Shown here: positions 5,690-8,435 of the stretch, in pieces
Layout: the number at the start of each line of letters is the position of its first letter
How positions within the stretch are numbered: the stretch's first letter is position 1
Assembly: GCA_012270265.1 (NCBI GenBank)
Contig: JAAXIR010000279.1
Coordinates: 1 to 8,435 of the forward strand
Direction: 5' to 3'
Origin: Candidatus Poseidoniales archaeon
GTDB lineage: Archaea > Thermoplasmatota > Poseidoniia > Poseidoniales > Poseidoniaceae
DNA length: 8,435 nt
Notes under the pieces: generated by a model
The model's database searches: none
Told to the model about the DNA's origin: nothing
The model's input: only the letters and a program-made list of their open reading frames with translations
Program-made: the position numbers and the translations under genes

Positions 5690-6618
5690 CCAAGGCCATC
5701 TTCGAGTGTGACATGGGCTTGCCAATTCAAGTGTTTCTTAGTCTGCTCGAGATTTGGCAAACGGCGTTTTGAGTCACCCGGATGCCCTTGCTCGTGGCGA
5801 ATTCGGACCGCCTGACCTGTTTCGTTTTCAACAAGTTCAGCGATTCGTTGAGCAAGGTCAAGCATGGAACATTCTTCCTCAGAACCGAGATTCAAACTCA
5901 TTCCTCCAAGGCCTTCGACCATACCTGCGGTCTCAATACCACGGACAAGGTCATCAATGTAGGTCAAAGAACGAGTTTGCGAACCATCACCATGAACGAT
6001 GATCTCTCCTTGGAGAACAGCACGTTGCAACATCATGGCGACAACTTGACCATATTCGTCGCCGAGCAATCGAGGCCCGTAGCCATTGAATGGGCGCACG
6101 ATGCGTGCATCGAGACCTTGGCGAATAGCGTGTTGAACAGCCAATTCACCAAGATACTTGCTTGCTCCATAGGCATGCCGTTGGTGTTCGTGAGCGACAG
6201 GAAAAACTGAGGCTTCATGACCCCCGAGTGGCATAATTTCAGATTCTCCATAGGCTTCAGGGGATGAAGTGAACACATAGCGACAATTGTTTTCTTCTGC
6301 AAACTCGAGCGAACGCAACGTCGAATTGAGATTTACATCCATCACCATTCTCGGTTCTTCATGAAACCACTTGGTCCCGTTGATGGCTGCAAGATGATAG
6401 ACGAGGTCAACACTGCTCGGGTTCGTAATCATCTCATACGTGGCAGTGACACATACATCCCCCTCAATGAACGTGATATTGTCCAAGACCGCACGTAAAT
6501 TCTCTTTCGTTCCTCTCCAACAATTGTCGATAACGATAACCTCGTGGCCGTTTTGCACAAGAGATTCAACAACGCCTGATCCGAGAAAACCAGCACCTCC
6601 TGTAACGAGGATACGCAT
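5665..6618 (-). CDS. NAD-dependent sugar-nucleotide epimerase/dehydratase (extended SDR)
   Basis: A 317-residue extended short-chain dehydrogenase of the GalE/RmlB type, acting on nucleotide sugars in the cytoplasm. The Rossmann motif is TGGAGFLG (G7, G10, G13), with D31 closing the second strand as expected for NAD binding and HLAA at 75-78. The catalytic set is visible: S118/S119 in FTSSPEAYGE, Y150 and K154 in YGASK. RPFNGYGPR (175-183) and RSLTYIDDLVRG (216-227) form the typical sugar-nucleotide side. E121 lies where 4,6-dehydratases and UDP-glucuronate decarboxylases carry an acid, so a dehydratase or decarboxylase is as possible as a 4-epimerase; the substrate cannot be read from sequence. 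I prefer ATG 6618 because MRILVTGG is the canonical N-terminus; an in-frame TTG at 6645 would add nine residues overlapping the upstream gene. It starts 4 bases after the aconitase X stop, so the two are probably one transcript. Confidence 0.93.
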   Translation of the reverse strand: MRILVTGGAGFLGSGVVESLVQNGHEVIVIDNCWRGTKENLRAVLDNITFIEGDVCVTATYEMITNPSSVDLVYHLAAINGTKWFHEEPRMVMDVNLNSTLRSLEFAEENNCRYVFTSSPEAYGESEIMPLGGHEASVFPVAHEHQRHAYGASKYLGELAVQHAIRQGLDARIVRPFNGYGPRLLGDEYGQVVAMMLQRAVLQGEIIVHGDGSQTRSLTYIDDLVRGIETAGMVEGLGGMSLNLGSEEECSMLDLAQRIAELVENETGQAVRIRHEQGHPGDSKRRLPNLEQTKKHLNWQAHVTLEDGLGHTLRSML

Positions 6619-6622
6619 TGTC

Positions 6623-8395
6623 TCACACTCGCTCAAGAATTTCAATCGAAACTTCTCCTTGTTCTCGCTTCAATCGAACAAGGTCTCCATCGTTGACCAT
6701 CATGCATGGATCCTCCTCAAATCCGTGTCCATATGGAACGTTCAACAACGAACATGCAGGAAGGGTCAACGGACAGACGTCACGGTTGACGATGGCAAGT
6801 GGGCCCTTGTTTTCATACAACAAGCCCATCAGAACATATGGAGCAACGGTTGACCCAGATCCCTTAGGATAGATGAGAATGGTATCCTCAATCGCACGAC
6901 CGTCAAGGGGATGTCCGGCTTCCTCAACAACGCCAGTATCTCGATTAACATAGCCAAGGTACGTAATTGGAACATCGGTCACCATCGCTCGACCTTCAAC
7001 ACAGAAGTTGCCTTGTGAATCCAAACCAGAGCCGTTGATGATTTGAAGGCCAGTCTGCAACGTCTTTGCACTAACGTGACCACCATGCGAAGATTGAGCA
7101 AGCGTTGGCGTTGGTCCATTCGCTCGCTCAGGATCAATGGCATGACGAACGCATTCCTCGATTGAAGCCACACTCGTTGGAATTCGATTCAGGCCACTGG
7201 TCAGATAATGTTCTGCTTTCATCGAATTCGTCAACAAATGATTGTATTTTTCTCGGTTGTATGGCGTGACCTCTGGACAAGTGTCAACGAGAACCAAGGC
7301 ACCTGCTTCTTCCAGCATCGAGACGGTTCCATCCGCCTCGGCTAATGCATAATTCTCTTGACTTGTGAACACCCAAAGCCGTTGATTTGGTATGGATTCT
7401 CCAAACTCCATGTGTGTGCGAAGGGCAGCTGCAGTCGTTCGCATTTCTTCCAAGCTTGCTTGTGGACATCCAATAACGATGAGGTCAACTTTTCCTTTTG
7501 GACTGAGTTCCTCGTAGCGTGCCTCAAGGTCCGATTGAGTGAAGACGAGCGTTCCTTCCCAATCGATGGTATCAACGGATTGTGTAGGCGGTTCCGTGTG
7601 CCCTTCAACCCACATCATCGGTGAACCGTAATTGGCGGCTGCAGCAGTTAACGCCTTCTTTCGTGCAAACGATATGAACGCATCGAGACCCTCCACATAC
7701 GGCATTGGTCCAAACGGCAAATCCCACTCAGGCTTCGCATTCTTACCAATCCAATCACCAAGAATGGAATAATCGGAAAGCGTTTCAAGCTCGCATTCAA
7801 CAACGACCCTGATGTTCGGTTGACGATTTGACTCGAGGTGCAACCCCCATGCAGGAGCATATCCAGTAAGGGCTGTTGCAAGGGCGCTCAGTCCCGACTC
7901 ACGATTGGTGATTAACGACGTCCATGTGTTGGAATAACAAACGGCATTCGACTCAGCCCATGATGCGGTGTCGCCCTCGATCTCGATGCCTCGATCGTAA
8001 GGCGTACAGGACAATGTTGCTTCGATACCCAGTCGGTCATAGGCCTGAACAATCTCGAATTGTTGCTCTAGAAAATTGGGCCATGCTATACCCATTTCTT
8101 CCATTTTTTCCCGATCGCATCCAGCTGAATTCAACGTCGTTGGAATAACAACCGTCCCATCATCATCTCCACTCAAATCCTTGAGGAAAGTACGCAACCC
8201 ATGGCCTCCAGTAATGACAGAAACGCCAGAAACGTGTGCGTGATCGACTTCGACGAAGGATTCTGCTTTCGCAACACGTGCAAGGTCAACCACGAGGCGA
8301 GCAGCCTTCTGACGAGTTGGTCCTTCCTTCCCTTCCAACTGCTCCGACAGACGCTTTGGAAGTTGCATGAATTGACGCAGACATCGGCGCTTCAT
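6623..8395 (-). CDS. Fused aconitase X (catalytic plus swivel domain), candidate phosphomevalonate dehydratase
   Basis: A 590-residue single-chain aconitase X. Residues about 10-420 are the catalytic domain (former DUF521): AHVSGVSVITGG (53-64), PTTLNSAGC with C93, SCTPY with C130, WAESNAVCYSNTW with C153, TNRESGLSALATALTG (163-178), IGCPQAS with C310 and DTCPEVTP with C373. Several of these cysteines are candidate iron-sulfur ligands. Residues about 448-590 are the swivel domain (former DUF126): GRAMVTDVPITYLG, HPLDGRAI and the GSGSTVAPYV loop, close to archaeal small subunits. In archaea the two-subunit enzyme dehydrates mevalonate 5-phosphate to trans-anhydromevalonate 5-phosphate. Bacterial members dehydrate cis-3-hydroxy-L-proline, the main alternative here. 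Fusion in large-small order with a linker at about 420-447 is notable. ATG 8395 overlaps a TGA (TGATG); Met10 at 8368 aligns better with family N-termini and is a real alternative. Neither has a good Shine-Dalgarno site. It leads into the epimerase gene 4 bases downstream. Confidence 0.88.
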   Translation of the reverse strand: MKRRCLRQFMQLPKRLSEQLEGKEGPTRQKAARLVVDLARVAKAESFVEVDHAHVSGVSVITGGHGLRTFLKDLSGDDDGTVVIPTTLNSAGCDREKMEEMGIAWPNFLEQQFEIVQAYDRLGIEATLSCTPYDRGIEIEGDTASWAESNAVCYSNTWTSLITNRESGLSALATALTGYAPAWGLHLESNRQPNIRVVVECELETLSDYSILGDWIGKNAKPEWDLPFGPMPYVEGLDAFISFARKKALTAAAANYGSPMMWVEGHTEPPTQSVDTIDWEGTLVFTQSDLEARYEELSPKGKVDLIVIGCPQASLEEMRTTAAALRTHMEFGESIPNQRLWVFTSQENYALAEADGTVSMLEEAGALVLVDTCPEVTPYNREKYNHLLTNSMKAEHYLTSGLNRIPTSVASIEECVRHAIDPERANGPTPTLAQSSHGGHVSAKTLQTGLQIINGSGLDSQGNFCVEGRAMVTDVPITYLGYVNRDTGVVEEAGHPLDGRAIEDTILIYPKGSGSTVAPYVLMGLLYENKGPLAIVNRDVCPLTLPACSLLNVPYGHGFEEDPCMMVNDGDLVRLKREQGEVSIEILERV

Positions 8396-8435
8396 CAAGA
8401 CTCGTGTTCACAACCGATGGTTTTGATACGGTTGA
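8395..8435 (-). CDS. Possible C-terminal tail of an upstream gene (partial)
   Basis: On the minus strand, 12 sense codons from the window edge (reading NRIKTIGCEHES) end in TGA at 8397-8395, which shares its last base with the ATG of the aconitase X gene. The codons used (AAC, CGT, ATC, ACC, GGT) fit the neighbouring genes. A TGATG junction would mean an operon reaching beyond the window. The stretch is too short to identify, and the frame could be open by chance. Confidence 0.3.
   Translation of the reverse strand, partial: NRIKTIGCEHES

Noticed and set aside
5782..6210. Open plus-strand frame of 142 codons inside the epimerase
   Set aside because: Antisense to the catalytic core of a well-supported SDR gene; no independent domain signal.
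6619..6645. TTG start for the epimerase nine codons upstream
   Set aside because: It would overlap the aconitase X stop. MRILVTGGAGFLG from ATG 6618 is the normal N-terminus of the family.

Overview
The window reads as a compact, chromosomal stretch of an archaeon, most likely a planktonic euryarchaeon of the Marine Group II (Poseidoniales) kind. This placement is an inference. It rests on a fused aconitase-X type dehydratase whose swivel domain looks archaeal, a giant signal-peptide-bearing protein built of CARDB/NEW3-like beta-sandwich repeats, TATA-like boxes in the only real intergenic gap, tight gene packing with clear Shine-Dalgarno sites, and roughly balanced GC content. I see no rRNA, tRNA, CRISPR array, insertion sequence or attachment site.

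Layout from left to right. (1) Bases 1-3337, minus strand: one uninterrupted reading frame of 1112 codons that runs off the left edge. It is a secreted, cysteine-free, acidic protein with nine copies of a roughly 110-133-residue unit, each marked by an N-x-G turn. (2) Bases 3330-3761, minus: a 143-residue helical hypothetical protein whose end overlaps the start of the giant protein by 8 bases, so the two are probably translated together. (3) Bases 3762-3918: an AT-rich divergent promoter region. (4) Bases 3919 to about 5689, plus: a three-gene run of Bcp-type peroxiredoxin, left-handed beta-helix acyltransferase and a flavin-reductase-like protein. The last carries an in-frame TAA after codon 210, while family-like sequence continues in the same frame for another 56 codons. 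(5) Bases 5665-8395, minus: a NAD-dependent sugar epimerase/dehydratase preceded, 4 bases away, by a 590-residue fused aconitase X (catalytic plus swivel domain). Its best candidate role is phosphomevalonate dehydratase of the archaeal mevalonate pathway. (6) The last 41 bases hold what may be the C-terminal tail of another minus-strand gene, joined to the aconitase X gene by a TGATG overlap.

Functionally the window mixes envelope work (giant surface protein, acyltransferase, sugar-nucleotide epimerase), redox defence (peroxiredoxin, flavin-binding protein) and probably isoprenoid precursor synthesis. The most notable items are the in-frame stop in the flavin-reductase-like gene, the nine-repeat surface protein, and the single-chain aconitase X. 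I do not see a clearly new multi-gene system.
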